Positions 1 to 11,669 of a DNA stretch of 64,000 bases are shown in pieces. A model generated the notes under the pieces. It made no database searches. It saw only the letters and a list, made by a program, of their open reading frames with translations, and was not told the origin of the DNA. Source of the stretch: Hawksworthiomyces lignivorus (taxonomy: Eukaryota; Ascomycota; Sordariomycetes; Ophiostomatales; Ophiostomataceae); contig NTMA01000041.1 in NCBI GenBank assembly GCA_002917075.1, forward strand, positions 1-64,000. Reading direction: 5' to 3'. The stretch's first letter is position 1. Each line of letters begins with the position of its first letter. The position numbers were made by a program, and so were the translations under genes.

Positions 1-69
1 GGGGGGGGGAGGGGGGGAGGGGGGAGAAAGCCGAATTGAGGGCGCATGTGTCCCGGCTGGGGTACGTAC

Positions 70-161
70 ACCTTGTCGAATTCAAAAATGGCGCTGCGGA
101 ACTTCTCCTGAATGTCGCAGATGAACAGCGCCGGGCGCTGCTGGGGACGGCGGGCGGCCAT
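70..161 (-). CDS. Isochorismatase-family cysteine hydrolase, first exon only (gene runs off the left edge)
   Basis: The minus-strand ATG at 161-159 opens a 30-codon exon, MAARRPQQRPALFICDIQEKF and onward to a FEFDK end. This matches the N-terminus of the ISOC1/ISOC2-like branch of the isochorismatase superfamily. The Asp in the FICDIQ strand (residue 16) corresponds to the family's catalytic Asp. The exon stops after codon 30 plus two bases at a GTACGT donor (positions 69-64), and the intron continues past position 1 through a G/C-rich tract. The rest of the gene, including the nucleophilic Cys, lies outside the window. Known members are small alpha/beta hydrolases of uncertain physiological substrate. 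The call rests on 30 residues, so the family is likely but the substrate is not assignable. Confidence 0.7.
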
Positions 162-1260
162 GGCGGCGGCAGCAGAAGAGAGACGACGGTGGTGGTTGTG
201 GTGGGGACGATGGCAGATTGGAGCCGAAGGCGGCGGGCGAACGGCAAATCGGCGACACAGAGCGGGACTGGCTGCGGCAGCTCGTCTTGAGAAAAAAGTG
301 CCTAGCGAAACGGCGAGCATTGGCGACTCAAAAAGTAGAATGAGAAAAGGAAATTGGAAAAAAGGAAGTTTGAGATGCTTTGTTTGCGGTTGGCGTCGGG
401 TAAATATGTATCATAAGATGCGGGCTCTCCAATTGGCGGCGGCAACCTGGACGAAAGGCAAGACACGACTAGCAGGCGCACTGCGATGGCAGGGATTGAG
501 ACTGGCTCGTGAACTCTGATGCTTACTTAGTATCTTCGCTGCAGTGTTCGTGTTGTCAAAGAATTGCAAATCAAAACAGCTGCTGAGCAGGAAATAGTAC
601 ACCTCTTTTACAAGACCAGTTTCTGTCGAGTTTTTCCTTTCTGCTATACTAACATAGTCAAGAAGACATCAGCACAAAGAGAGTGCAATGGGAGGACCTC
701 GATCCCGGCATCATTTCCCACCTTCTCCTCCCCGACACTTGGCTCACTCTATAATCATATCATATAGTTTTGGACAAAGTACACTGTCATCGAGTGGCAA
801 GCAACAGGATGCTTACGGTACGAAGCTTCCCATGACAGCCTTGCCTAGATGCAACCTTGTTTTCACATTTAGTGAATCGTGGTCCTAATTAGATATCAAA
901 CTGCACTGCCAATTTACGAGTATGAAACTGCAAATTCCAGTACAGAAGCCTTCTATTCTGTGAGACCTGATGTACGGTGGCCGAATTGCTTGAAGCGGTC
1001 TCCATAGCTGTATTGGAACAAGCCAAATCAAAGATGTCACAAAAAAAGAACTGAAGGTAATAGCTCCTGGCTTTTACAAATTTTGTTATTTTGTATAATA
1101 AGAAATGGTGTGCATTTGCAGGCAGAATCAAAGAGATGCACGATATTCTACACGAAATGTCTTTCTCGCAGTTTTATTTGGATACAATGTCCGCGCCAGA
1201 GACAATAAGAGGGTGGTGTGAGGGTGAGTGAGAGAAGCTATTAGCGAGTACAGCAATCAT
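162..1260. other. Intergenic: promoter of the isochorismatase gene and 3' flank of ATP16
   Basis: Both flanking genes read leftward, so this stretch should hold the promoter and leader of the isochorismatase gene (right of 161) and the terminator of ATP16 (left of 1261). Short open frames here have no family resemblance and no splice logic. No RNA gene or repeat was recognised. Confidence 0.5.
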
Positions 1261-2122
1261 TTATTTCAGGACAGCTTGAATGGACTCGAGAACCTGGGTT
1301 CAGAAGTTAGTTGAATGCGTTCCAACATGTTTTTCAGCTCTGGGCTGAAACCCCTCACGGGCGCTGCATGCTGTCATACCTCAATCTCGATCTTGGCCTC
1401 GGCAATGTCCTGCTCGCTGCCGCTGCCGTTGGCAATCTTTTGTGCCTCTGCCAGCTGGGCCCGGACGGCCTCAGCGCTGAAGTCCTCTAGGGGGTAGCCC
1501 TCGACAGCATTGATGCTCATGACGGAGTTGGGCTGGACGACGGCAAAGCCACCGGAGACTAGAGACAGACACAGTTAGGACCGTCAAATTTACAAAAAGT
1601 ATAGCGCTTCCGCTCTCGGATGTGAACTCACGGAAAAACTGCTTGGAGCCGCCGCTCTCCTCAATGACCTCAATCAGACCGGGCTTCAGCTGCTCGATGG
1701 ACGGCACGTGGTTGGCCAGGACGCCCATCTCGCCGGACTCAGCCGGGATGTTGACCTGCACAACGTCCTGGGATTTGTAGATGGACTAATGAAGTACCAA
1801 TTCGTGGTTAGCTCTCGGGCCAAGAGGAGCATGCAAATCGGAGCTCAATAAGAATAGCATAAACAAATTGCGCGGTTTAATCCTTGGCTCGACAGCGCCG
1901 TTCCAGCATCGGGAAGCGTACCTGGTGAGGCAGAGACAAGCTCAGCTTGATCTGTATTGACAGGAAAAGGGTTAGCATATGCAACATCGTTCTCATCCGC
2001 TATTCTGCTAGTCTTGCCTTGTCGGGAACAGCATCGGCATAGGTTCTCCGCTGAATGGCCACCCGCGAGATCATAGCTGGGCGCGCTCGCAGAGCGGCAC
2101 GGGCAATGCGCATAGAGTTCAT
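1261..2122 (-). CDS. ATP16: Mitochondrial F1F0 ATP synthase subunit delta
   Basis: Five exons: 2018-2122, 1922-1951, 1632-1785, 1380-1558 and 1261-1293. They join to 501 nt (166 aa), the usual fungal length. The N-terminus (MNSMRIARAALRARP...) is an Arg/Ala-rich mitochondrial presequence ending near RRTYADAV. The mature part carries the delta/epsilon beta-sandwich hallmarks IPAESGEMGVLANHVPSI and GGFAVVQPNS, followed by a C-terminal helical hairpin ending ESIQAVLK. The subunit sits in the central stalk with gamma and couples c-ring rotation to catalysis. Intron 1 (1952-2017) has a GC donor (AAG|GCAAGA) and a CAG acceptor; the family sequence (VPDK then IKLSLSLPHQ) requires exactly this junction. 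The other introns are GT-AG. Exon 2 is only 30 nt. Confidence 0.95.
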
Positions 2123-4398
2123 TGTGCCGGAATATTCGATGAGAAAACCGGTCAATTGGGTTCGCGATGGGGTTCGGAGATGGAGGGAAGGGAGAGGGGG
2201 AGGAGTTGATGTTGAAACGGTGGCTGACAGAAAAGGGAGCTTTCGGAGGACGGGAGCAAAAATCCCATCGCCAAGATGAAAATGGATTCCGAATTTCCCT
2301 CGAGAGGACCCGCGGCAAAACACATATCACGTGAACAAAACCACATGGCAAGTCATATGATTTTAATTCTCTATTTATTTACATATATACTATAATAGAA
2401 TATATGCATATATATTGATTTTGTAATTATTATCCTTATAAGCACTATTTCACATTCCTATCCATTTTCGACGCCAGTAGAGAATTTTCCGGTTTCGACG
2501 CTGTGCATATCTGACCGAAGTATGACCTCATAGTGACTAAATCCACACAACCATGAATGAGAGGATGAATGAGAACCGGTGACGATGTCTTTGATTTCTT
2601 CGCCATCGCTAACTTATTTTTTCTTAGGTGTTTTTTTCTACCATGGCTGATGACATACTATATCGTAATTCTTGTGGCTCAGCACCTTTACCTGACCAAG
2701 ACTGTCATCTTTCTTTTGCTGACACTACACTGGACGCGTAAGAGGGAACAATGGTAGCATTGACAAAGAGGACATGTCAAAGGATCGGCTCTTGTGTATG
2801 TCTTTGTGGGCGTGCCTACCTATGATGTTGTTCTACAGGTCGGCTTCCTACACCTATTGTCCCTGTCTTGTAACGAAAACAGGTTCTACGAGCACACGTT
2901 TCACTCAAATGGAAACCGCTATTCTGCCTCTGCGAAAGCTAAGAAACGAAAATCCCGCAAGTTTTTAGGGGAATCGAGAACAAGAAGAAATGCGAAAGGA
3001 AGCCAAAATTGCTAATTAGGGGCTTCGTTGACCTAGAAGAAATGGAGAAACGCGCTGGAAACACACTAGGCTAGTAACGCCAATAGCGTGTAGAGCTAGG
3101 GATAAAGGAGCCCGGCATGCCTGGCATTTTCCTCTGTCCCGGTTAACGATTTCGCCATAGAAACGTGTCATCCTCTAATAAAATCAGTGCAAAATCCAAC
3201 AATTCCTTTGGATCGGAACCTGCTGTTGTGGCCCCATGGAGATAAACACGCGACTTTATTGACCAACTTGCTGCTACAATCTCTGAAGTGAATCGTTTAT
3301 CAGTCTGATAAGTGAGGAGCCGTATTGCAAAGCTTCGATGCTATTTCTGAGAGGGTGTGGTCGTACATGTGCACATGAACACACACCACATACACACACC
3401 GACAATTTTTCCATTTTGCTGTTCGTCCTATGTCTGAATGGAGGTTGGAGAATCGAGTGGGACAAGACACCGTCTCAGGGGGATTTTGGGACGGACAGAG
3501 CGCTATCGAAATATAAGCTACTTCGCGGCAGGGCGCTATTCTAGTGCATCTCTTGACAGGGAAACGGAGAACCAAAGTAGTCCAGCTCAATATGCTCCAC
3601 GAGAGGTGCGGCATTCCTCCGAAGCCCTGTTACTCTGTGCGTATTTTGACGTCTCACCGCAGGTATAGACTAGATGAGGAAAACGGTGGATCCTCGCGAG
3701 ATCGCGTTCAAGTATGCTTAGTGCAAATTGTGGGACCCAAGAAGGGAAAGAAGCTTTGTGTCCCTTTGTGCACTGTTCACCAAATGGTCCCATCTCGGGC
3801 ACTTTTTTGAGCTTTGCCCGTCTGTTTCGCGTAAGTCTGTGCTAGTGCGAATCGAGAAGACAGAAAAGCAGGTGGTGTGTTGGACAAGCTAGCATTGGAG
3901 AGTTTTGAGAAATTGCAAGCGAAGCTCAGCAATACGAGTACTACATACGACACGATTGACGGGCATCTCATTATTTGCTTTTTGCTCCTCTACCCTGGCT
4001 GCTGTTACCCTCCTCCCTTCCTTTCCGCGCGGCATCAGCGCCAAAGGGTCGAAAATAGTAAGCCGAATTCTGCAACGTGCATTGCGGGGTTCCAAATCTC
4101 CTTTGGCTAGCGTGCAGTCTTTACAGCGCTGCTTTTAAAGTCGTGGGGGGGTTTTGCTCAGAGACAGACCACCTCTTTCTCTTCTCTGATTTTCGTTCCT
4201 CCACCTACTGGACCACGTATAGAGGAGAGCCGGTCTTCTTTCCACATCCGTCCTCTGGTCTGTGTATCTGATATGAGGTTACGTGCATTACATGCCTTTC
4301 GGGACGAAGGAAATGACGAAGTCTCTCTTGTGGGTTTTGCCCAGTAGCTTTTTAGACCCTTCAATTTTAACCCCCTAATCGTCCAATAATATGGTTGT

Positions 4399-4416
4399 CT
4401 ACTCCGTACTGAGTAC
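4399..4416. repeat. GTAC-NNN heptad element, clustered copy
   Basis: The sequence reads CTAC-TCC-GTAC-TGA-GTAC: three GTAC-like blocks spaced exactly seven bases apart. The TACTCCGTAC core recurs at 7746, 17838, 31953, 54179 and, inverted, 56678, always between genes. Confidence 0.6.
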
Positions 4417-7400
4417 TCTCTCTACTTTGATGATGCCACAAAGGGTCACATTGCCCACAGCCTTTTCTGGACTGTGCTTTTTTAGCTTTGTATCTGTCTT
4501 TTGTCATATCTCTTACTGGACCTACATGCTGTTTTCTTGCTTCGGCTCGAAAGCTATCACATCTATTGTTTTGCGGTGAGCCTATGTGAAGGCAGTGAGT
4601 TTTGATTGATTCGATATTGCCAATTTATGAATATTGATCGACAAAATAGAAGCGAGACTTTCGGCTTTCTGAGACACACCACTACCTCAACTAATCCCCC
4701 CTCCATGTAAACAAGCTCTTGATAGACGTCTCTAATCTCTCTTGCCTCTGGTAGACGCGAGACAGCCTAACAGGAGACCGCCATTTCGCATGCGGAGATA
4801 TTTTCAGTGGTAGTTGACACAAGTCTAGAGACTTTGCTGGTTTGTTTCATTGAATGCAAGGGGAACCCCGAAGCTCTTATATCAGAACGAACGCCTTGGC
4901 ATTATAAAGGAACACAAAGTGGATGGTAAAATGATGATCTCTGCTTCGAATTTACTGTGCTTATGTTCCAACCATCATGCTAAGCATGCTGCAACGGATA
5001 CACGAAAGAATTCTCATGTCTGCGCTTGCAGCGGACTTACCGCATAGCCAAATATCTACTTCTGTGGTAGACCGTCTTAGCCGATGTGCAGGAAACTTGC
5101 AGTAGACCCGCATGTCCACACAGCAGGTGGACGTGCAAGTTAGTTTAGAGGAAGTAGACAATCAATTCGCCATTCATCAGCCGAATTGAATCTGTGCCCA
5201 CGAAGGTATTCTATACCCGGGGGGAATTCCTGTGGGCAGACGCACACGGGTGATCTTCCCTGACACGTACGACGGACGTGCGTCGTCTTCCGGATCTGCA
5301 TTTGTTCTGTGCAAATGCTTGGCTCGGCGGTCTGCCAAGTTTTCCTACTGCTACTAAAGACGTACACATACACGCATGCATTTTGCACATGAATCCTAAT
5401 TGACTTGCAGAGAGCATTGAATCTGCATCGAGTACACAGCAATGAATTGATCTTTTAAACTAAAAGGCTGGCAATATTTTTGGGCTCATCAAGCATTTGT
5501 TTGTACGACGTTGCCAGAGCATCGAACACAAAACGATATTCCAAGCGTTTTTCATGTGCCGAGAGCCTTCGTCCTAATTAGCATATGAACCTGGTGGATG
5601 AGCTTGACACGAATAGCGACATGCACGTTGAAATGAGAAAGGATCGACCAGTGCCCTTAGGTCTATTATGCGTCTTGCCGACTGCACACAACCCTCCTTT
5701 CTTGTCCGTCCCGAAGAGCGACCCTTTTTTTACTTTTCTTGCGTGGGTGTTTCAAAACAAGAAGCCCTACGGCGACGGAGTATTGCTCGTATGAAAGTAA
5801 TTGTCTTGCATTTGCTAGCTGGAAACGTTGTGGCAGAAGCTAGTCATTATTGGTAGAAAGCCCGCTTTCGTAAAATTAGGACGGGACAGCCAAGCAGGGG
5901 AAAAAAAGAAAAACAGGGCACGGCCACGCTGAAATTTCGCCATTATGAATTGTGCCGTATGGCTGTTTTCTTTGTCCTCTTGGCTAGGAGGCTGAGGATT
6001 TTCGGCCCTAAAAATAACCACTAAGGAACAAAACGTGCACATACAGATAGCTTTTGGTACACGCCGCGTCCTGGAAATATGCGTAATACCCTACAAAAGA
6101 CTCTCACTACGCAGGTAGCAGTGCTGTGGACACTTTTATTTTCTGGTGCAATTTTTAACAATGGCAGGCTATGTCAGCTTCTACGCCACCGATATGCGCC
6201 CTCAGAGAGCCCACAGGCTGACAAGAGCAGATGCTCGTATACGACGCCTGCGTCGATCTCCCTATAGGCAAATTTCACCGCTCTTTTGCACACCTGTTAT
6301 TTGGCGAAATGAGCCAGCGGAGGGCGCTATTCCAAGCTTTGTCTTTTATACGAGTGGCTTTTCCGCTTATAGTTCTACGTCAAATACAGAATAATACGGT
6401 GTATCGGTACTTGCAGTGGGTAGACTGGCACCCCAGCCTATGTTGAGAACGAAACGAGCCTATGAGGAAAGCGCCGAAACAAATAATGAACAAGAGAAGC
6501 CAAGCCGCCTGAGAGCGAATCTCATTTTCCCAGGCTGACCCCATACGGGCTACTACTCGTTGTCGCGCTATAGTGGAGATAGATAGTTAGGGAAGAGGTC
6601 AGGAAAAAAAAAGCTGAAATAATTAGACGAGAGAAGATAGTTCATGACAGAAGGCAGGGTCTTCCGCTGGCGAAACGCCAAATTTGCTCCATCGTTTATT
6701 TGCGGCATACTTCTGATTCGTCTAGCTGGGCCTAGACTTATAGCGAGACGAGAATGTTGGAGAGAAAATATTTTTCTGATCTCGGAAATCCACTGGATGT
6801 TAGATGGTGTTGGGCCTAGAAAATTTTTTTTTTTTTTTTTCATTCACAAGATGCTGTGTTACACCGTCGTTTTGCTAAGGCCATGCCACAGTGGAAGTCG
6901 AGAAAGTTATACTGGATGGGGCTATTTATAATGGTTGGATGCCGTCCGTTTTTGGCGCGAATTCCAAATGGTGGAACTTGTTCTGTTGGGTAAGTCGCAG
7001 ACGAATCTCTAAGGAGGCGAGGGAAGTAGTGATTTTGTTTTCGTTCCCATGAAGCAGAAGAGCCACGCACAGTGCGCAAAGCTGAGGCAAAAAAGATGGA
7101 ACGGGGTTTTGGCCCCGACGTCGGCGGAGAACCTGACTCTCAGGAAGTCTTAGGGGGAGGGCTACTTTGTAAATCACTCAAAAAAGTTGGTCTAGAGAGT
7201 GTTTAGGCAAATGGTAAGAACCGTGCTACATTGTCTGAGCTAACTAATATTGCACTGTGCTACTGTAGTTTACCTACGCAGCACACTCGAACTTTTACTG
7301 TGGCTCTCTTGTCTCCTACCGCATGGAGTGATGGCACAGTTACAAGGAGGATGTGCTGCGTCCAGGCTCTGTATGCTTACCAGCACGTCGTAGCTTCTCG

Positions 7401-7700
7401 CTCCACTCACACTTTTGGCGAATGACAGACGCTCTATTGCGTTTCTTGGTCTCCGTTTACGGTCTTGTAACCCGTACGAGTAGAGTACTGTTGCCGCTGG
7501 TGGGCGAGGGCAATAGGGCAAAGTAGAAAAGTGAAGTTTGGCGTACATAGGAACATCCGAGGCGACGAAGGAGCAATCAGTGTCTTGTTTCCTCCTTCCA
7601 CCCGCGCTACGCCGTGCCTCTTTTATTCGCCCCTTCCTTTGTAGAAGAGAATTATGCACCAATTGCTCAAACAGTACACTATCTGCTCCGTCTCTTACCG

Positions 7701-7734
7701 TTTATTTTTTATTTTTTATTTTTTATTTTTTTTC
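7701..7734 (+). repeat. Heptanucleotide microsatellite (TTTTTTA)n
   Basis: Four consecutive T-run/A units followed by a T run. A very similar array occurs at 15160-15186, also in a pyrimidine-rich leader. Confidence 0.8.
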
Positions 7735-9071
7735 TTTCGTCCACGTACTCCGTACCTCTACCTCTTGCTTGCAAAGTGAATATTGTTAACGGACTTGGTC
7801 ATGCCCCCACCACGCTTCCCTTTTGATTGATCAGCCCCATTCCCACCGCCGAGTAAATACCGGCCTCTTTCATACCTCATGCTCGTACTCGTTCTTCTTT
7901 CCCCCCTCTTCAGTGGATTCCTACCCCGGGACTTTCCTCCCTCCTGCGCATGTACAGTGAGAAGAACTGCATAAATGAAAAAGGAACGTCAAAAAACCTG
8001 ATATTTTTTTTATTTAATTAATTATTTTATTTTATTTTCTCTGTAGGGAAGCCACTGCCGCCCACACACACATATCTACACATCACTTCCGTTTCCATAC
8101 GACCCTTATACTTTACCTCCCTCCTTCCTCTCTTTCCCTCTCTTTCCCCTCTTCACCCATCTCCTAAATACCTTCATTTCCTTCCTTGGTTCTTTGTCTG
8201 TAGTTGGCGATCTACAGTCACGGGCTTCGAAAGGCCTCCTACGGGCTCGGCACATTTTGCACTTGTTGAGGACGCCCACTCCCCTGCACCTTAGATCTTC
8301 TATCTTCTCTCTCAGTGGCTGAGTCGCCTTCAACCTGGGGCGCTTGAATTCGACAAGACAACGACAAACAAGGACCCTGCATTTTCTTGTTGCTAGCGGA
8401 ATAAATGGTTGAAGAGAATATCTTTATACGCCTTCTGTTTTCCCTCTCAGAAGTTACCAACCTTCGTCAACTTGCAGGTAGAAACCGCCTGAATCGATCG
8501 ACAAAGACAACAGAACAACCCGCCTAGCGAATCTACCACAAACAGACCCCTGTTCATCTTGAGATATAAACACTACTCTACCCTCCCGCCACCATCTCGA
8601 CCTCATCTCTTTCACTCCATACGATAAAAAGAAGAGCGCAGCATAACCGGATTTTACTGCAAAATACTGCTCCTTGCTACGGCCTCTTTTGCAGAGTTCC
8701 CTCCCGCTTTCCCTAGCTATTCATTCTTTACGACGATGTTCGTCCGCTTATAGCAATACTGTCCTTAGGGACAACCTCTCCTCTTGTGGTTTATATTTGC
8801 TATTTGCATTTGAAGTGAATTTGTGTATCTTCATTGAATTCTCTGAAGATCTTTGAGAAGATCAGCTGCTGTTCTGTTGGATTTCCTGACTCACATTCAC
8901 GAATTTTACCTCCCCTCTACTTCTTTGGCATAGTCCTGCTGTGTCCTACCAGAAAGTCAATCTTCATTCTGATTGTTTCTTCCCCACCCTCTCGGAACAT
9001 ACCGATTTATTCGCACCCGATTCTCAAAATCGCAATTACCATATATTCACATCCATACAATTGTCTTCGAC

Positions 9072-11669
9072 ATGCCAAACTACGCTAGACAAGACGCCGC
9101 TACGTCCAACGTACTGGCCTGGACTGCTCACGCAGCCAATGCCATAGACGAGGACACCAGTGCAGACGCCGATGAACCGCCAGATCAAAGGCACCAGAAT
9201 GTTACTGTGGCCGCCCAGCAAGCCATCTCAGATGCTTGCCACTTTCAGAAGACCACTGTCCAGCGCCCAAGAGAACGTACCGAGTCTCTTCTGACCCGGG
9301 CTCTGCAGAGTCAATCTGAAGACGAGACAGTCGACCATGGTAGCTCAAGTGGCCTGTACCCTAGACGGCGACGTTCAATCACCAGCAACACTAGCCTCGC
9401 TTCGACAGCCGGCTTTACGAGCGACACGGGAATCACTACTCCTCCTCGGACGAACTCACCTAGCCCGTGTGCAAACCTAGGATTTGCACCGGTCCACACA
9501 TCCCAACGCGATAGCAAGGACGCTATCCCCGCTGTCAGCCACACAAAAGTCGATGCTACCCCCAAGCAGCTTAGCCAGAACGCGAACAAGACAGATATCG
9601 AGTCTTCAGCAGCGCCTCAGATTCAGGCTCCCCAAAGAAAGCGATGTATCTCGTTTGCCTGTGCGCCTGTCAAGTCCACGCAACAAGACAGCGCAAAGAC
9701 AAGCGATCGGGATACCAAGCAAGCCTCTTCTATTGCGGTAGCTACTACTGGCCCAGACGTTACCCCCAAGCCTGCTTATGCACAGCTGGCTAAGCCGACC
9801 CAGCCGGCGCAGCCAGCGCAGCCTACCCCTTCAGCGCAGTCGGCGCAACCAAAGCGGTCATGCATTCGTTTTGTTTGCCCTACTCGTCCATCGGCAGACA
9901 AGCTTAAATCTGATGGACAGAATTGCCAGAAATTGGCAAGAAAACCTTCTCCTGCTCCTGAGCCGCGCTCCCCTACATCGGTTCGCAAGCTTCAGCGTGG
10001 CTCATCATCTGGTCGCTCACCCCGGTCTGTGACTCGATTTTCTACCTCACGCCAGCCTTCGCATAGTCCACTTGCCACTCGTTCCAAGAAGTATTACAAT
10101 GCCGGACCGGAAGACTTGGATGGCGAATCATCTCGCTTCCACGAATTTGCTAGTGATGCGCCTCTCGAAGAAGATTGGATCCGCCGCGATAAAGCCGCTA
10201 TTTTGAGAAGGCTTACCATCAATGATACGCTGGAAAAGGAACTTGCTATCCGCCGGCTAGGCAAGGAGGCCGAAGAGGAAGCAGAAGAAGAAGAGCAGGA
10301 GGAGGATGAGGAGGAGGATGAAGAAAATGACGACGAAGACGACGAAGACGATGATGAGATTGAGGAAAACGATGAGGACATCGATGAAGACGGCGATGAA
10401 AATGACACGGTGGAAGGCGACGACGACCATCAACTGTATGATGGTAGATTCTCGGGCTATAGTTCCGGAGAAGATGCCTCTGACGGCTACAATACGGACA
10501 ACGAAGTCGGATTTGCCTCATCTGATGATGAAGATGATGGACTTGTTCTCTGGACGATGAATCACTCTACACGCGTTCGCCGTCAGCAGAATCACGACAA
10601 CGATCATTCTACGCTCTACCAGGGTGGTACGCCCGTGTTCCGCCGGTTGTCTATCGACGAACACTCAGATTCCTCCGTATTTATTGCTGGTCAGGCCATG
10701 CGCCAAGAAAGACCGAAAAACAGGGAGCTGGCAAGCACAACCCGCCGCGCTGCCACCCCTGAGCTCCCTGACAGCACTGATTTCGTGTGCGGCACGTTCG
10801 ATGAGGATCGCCCTCTCGAAGAGGCGTACCTTTCCCATATTGAGGCGCGCAAGCGTGGGAAGCTTCTTGTGATTCCTCAAGATATTGATCCTAGTTTTCC
10901 GACATCAGATCCTGAAGAAGGAAGCGATGGCGAATCGGCGGCTTACAAGCAGCGTATGCAGAGGCACCAACAGCAGCATGGCAGCGCAGATGATCGCTTC
11001 TGGGAGCTGGACGACATCCACCATGATCACCAAGAGCGTCGTGACAAGAGCAAGAAGAAGAAGGGAGAATCGCCAAGGCGTTATCACTCTCCACCTCCTC
11101 CCAAGGCTCGTGGCAGGTCTCCCGCTCCTCGCCAGCTCTTTGCCGGCAAGAGAATGCGCTCGCCGGCGCCGAAAGCTGTGCCTATATTGGTCACATCACC
11201 TCCCCAAGCGCTTATCCGTTCGCCTCATGCATCCCCCGTGGATGTCCCAGGTGGCGCGGCCCAGCCAGGCTTTCTGGCATTCCGCCCGGGCTTGACACAA
11301 ACGAAGTCACTTCCTCGGCCATCTGCTATCTTCCGTCACCAACAGCATCCCCAGAACCTACAAGCACAACCACAGCCGCATCACTCAAATCAAGCCCAGG
11401 CGAAGTCGTACCGCCGGCCGAAGGCGAACAGCACCGCTAGTGTCAAGCAGCTCAGACATGTGCGTGGTGCCATTGACATTGTCAAAGGCCTCGAACAGAA
11501 GCGTCAGAGACGCAAGGAGAAATTTCATCAAAAGTACTGCAACCGGGCTCGCAAGGGACAGGTTCCCGAGAGACGGCCACAGCGTGGTGAAGGCGCTGAA
11601 AGAATGCGCGAGATTGGGCTTCTTATGGCCGGAAAGATCATACCAGGAAATTACGTCCTCTCAGTCTGA
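9072..11669 (+). CDS. DUF2457-like fungal protein, acidic and disordered
   Basis: Single exon, 865 aa. The first in-frame ATG (9072, MPNYARQDAATS) is used; the frame is open further upstream but contains no ATG. The N-terminal half is Ser/Thr/Pro/Gln-rich with repeated RKRCISFAC / KRSCIRFVC type motifs. A conserved-looking block (KYYNAGPEDLDGESSRFHEF, then APLEEDWIRRDKAAILRRL) precedes a nearly pure Asp/Glu tract at about residues 397-453. The C-terminus is basic (HVRGAIDIVKGLEQKRQRRK ... PERRPQRGEGAERMREIGL). This arrangement resembles Pfam DUF2457 proteins, which are known only from fungi and have no assigned function. Acidic plus basic low-complexity segments suggest a nuclear or chromatin role, which is inference. 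The upstream non-coding region is unusually long. Confidence 0.85.
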   Translation: MPNYARQDAATSNVLAWTAHAANAIDEDTSADADEPPDQRHQNVTVAAQQAISDACHFQKTTVQRPRERTESLLTRALQSQSEDETVDHGSSSGLYPRRRRSITSNTSLASTAGFTSDTGITTPPRTNSPSPCANLGFAPVHTSQRDSKDAIPAVSHTKVDATPKQLSQNANKTDIESSAAPQIQAPQRKRCISFACAPVKSTQQDSAKTSDRDTKQASSIAVATTGPDVTPKPAYAQLAKPTQPAQPAQPTPSAQSAQPKRSCIRFVCPTRPSADKLKSDGQNCQKLARKPSPAPEPRSPTSVRKLQRGSSSGRSPRSVTRFSTSRQPSHSPLATRSKKYYNAGPEDLDGESSRFHEFASDAPLEEDWIRRDKAAILRRLTINDTLEKELAIRRLGKEAEEEAEEEEQEEDEEEDEENDDEDDEDDDEIEENDEDIDEDGDENDTVEGDDDHQLYDGRFSGYSSGEDASDGYNTDNEVGFASSDDEDDGLVLWTMNHSTRVRRQQNHDNDHSTLYQGGTPVFRRLSIDEHSDSSVFIAGQAMRQERPKNRELASTTRRAATPELPDSTDFVCGTFDEDRPLEEAYLSHIEARKRGKLLVIPQDIDPSFPTSDPEEGSDGESAAYKQRMQRHQQQHGSADDRFWELDDIHHDHQERRDKSKKKKGESPRRYHSPPPPKARGRSPAPRQLFAGKRMRSPAPKAVPILVTSPPQALIRSPHASPVDVPGGAAQPGFLAFRPGLTQTKSLPRPSAIFRHQQHPQNLQAQPQPHHSNQAQAKSYRRPKANSTASVKQLRHVRGAIDIVKGLEQKRQRRKEKFHQKYCNRARKGQVPERRPQRGEGAERMREIGLLMAGKIIPGNYVLSV

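Larger units (their letters stand above)
2123..9071. other. Seven-kilobase gene-free region between divergent ATP16 and the DUF2457-like gene
   Basis: No frame longer than about 130 codons and no recognisable protein family was found on either strand. The left end is the ATP16 promoter, with an AT-rich patch at 2360-2460. From about 7690 to 9070 the plus strand becomes pyrimidine-rich, like the leaders of other genes in the window, so it is probably promoter and leader of the gene at 9072. The middle holds scattered short sequence similarities (AGGGCGCTATTC at 3530 and 6321; several TTCGCCAT words) and two GTACTCCGTAC elements, but no intact transposon or terminal repeats. A long non-coding transcript or decayed repeats are possible but unproven. 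Confidence 0.55.

Noticed and set aside
8973..9071. Upstream extension of the DUF2457-like frame
   Set aside because: The frame is open but has no ATG before 9072; the extension sits in the pyrimidine-rich leader.
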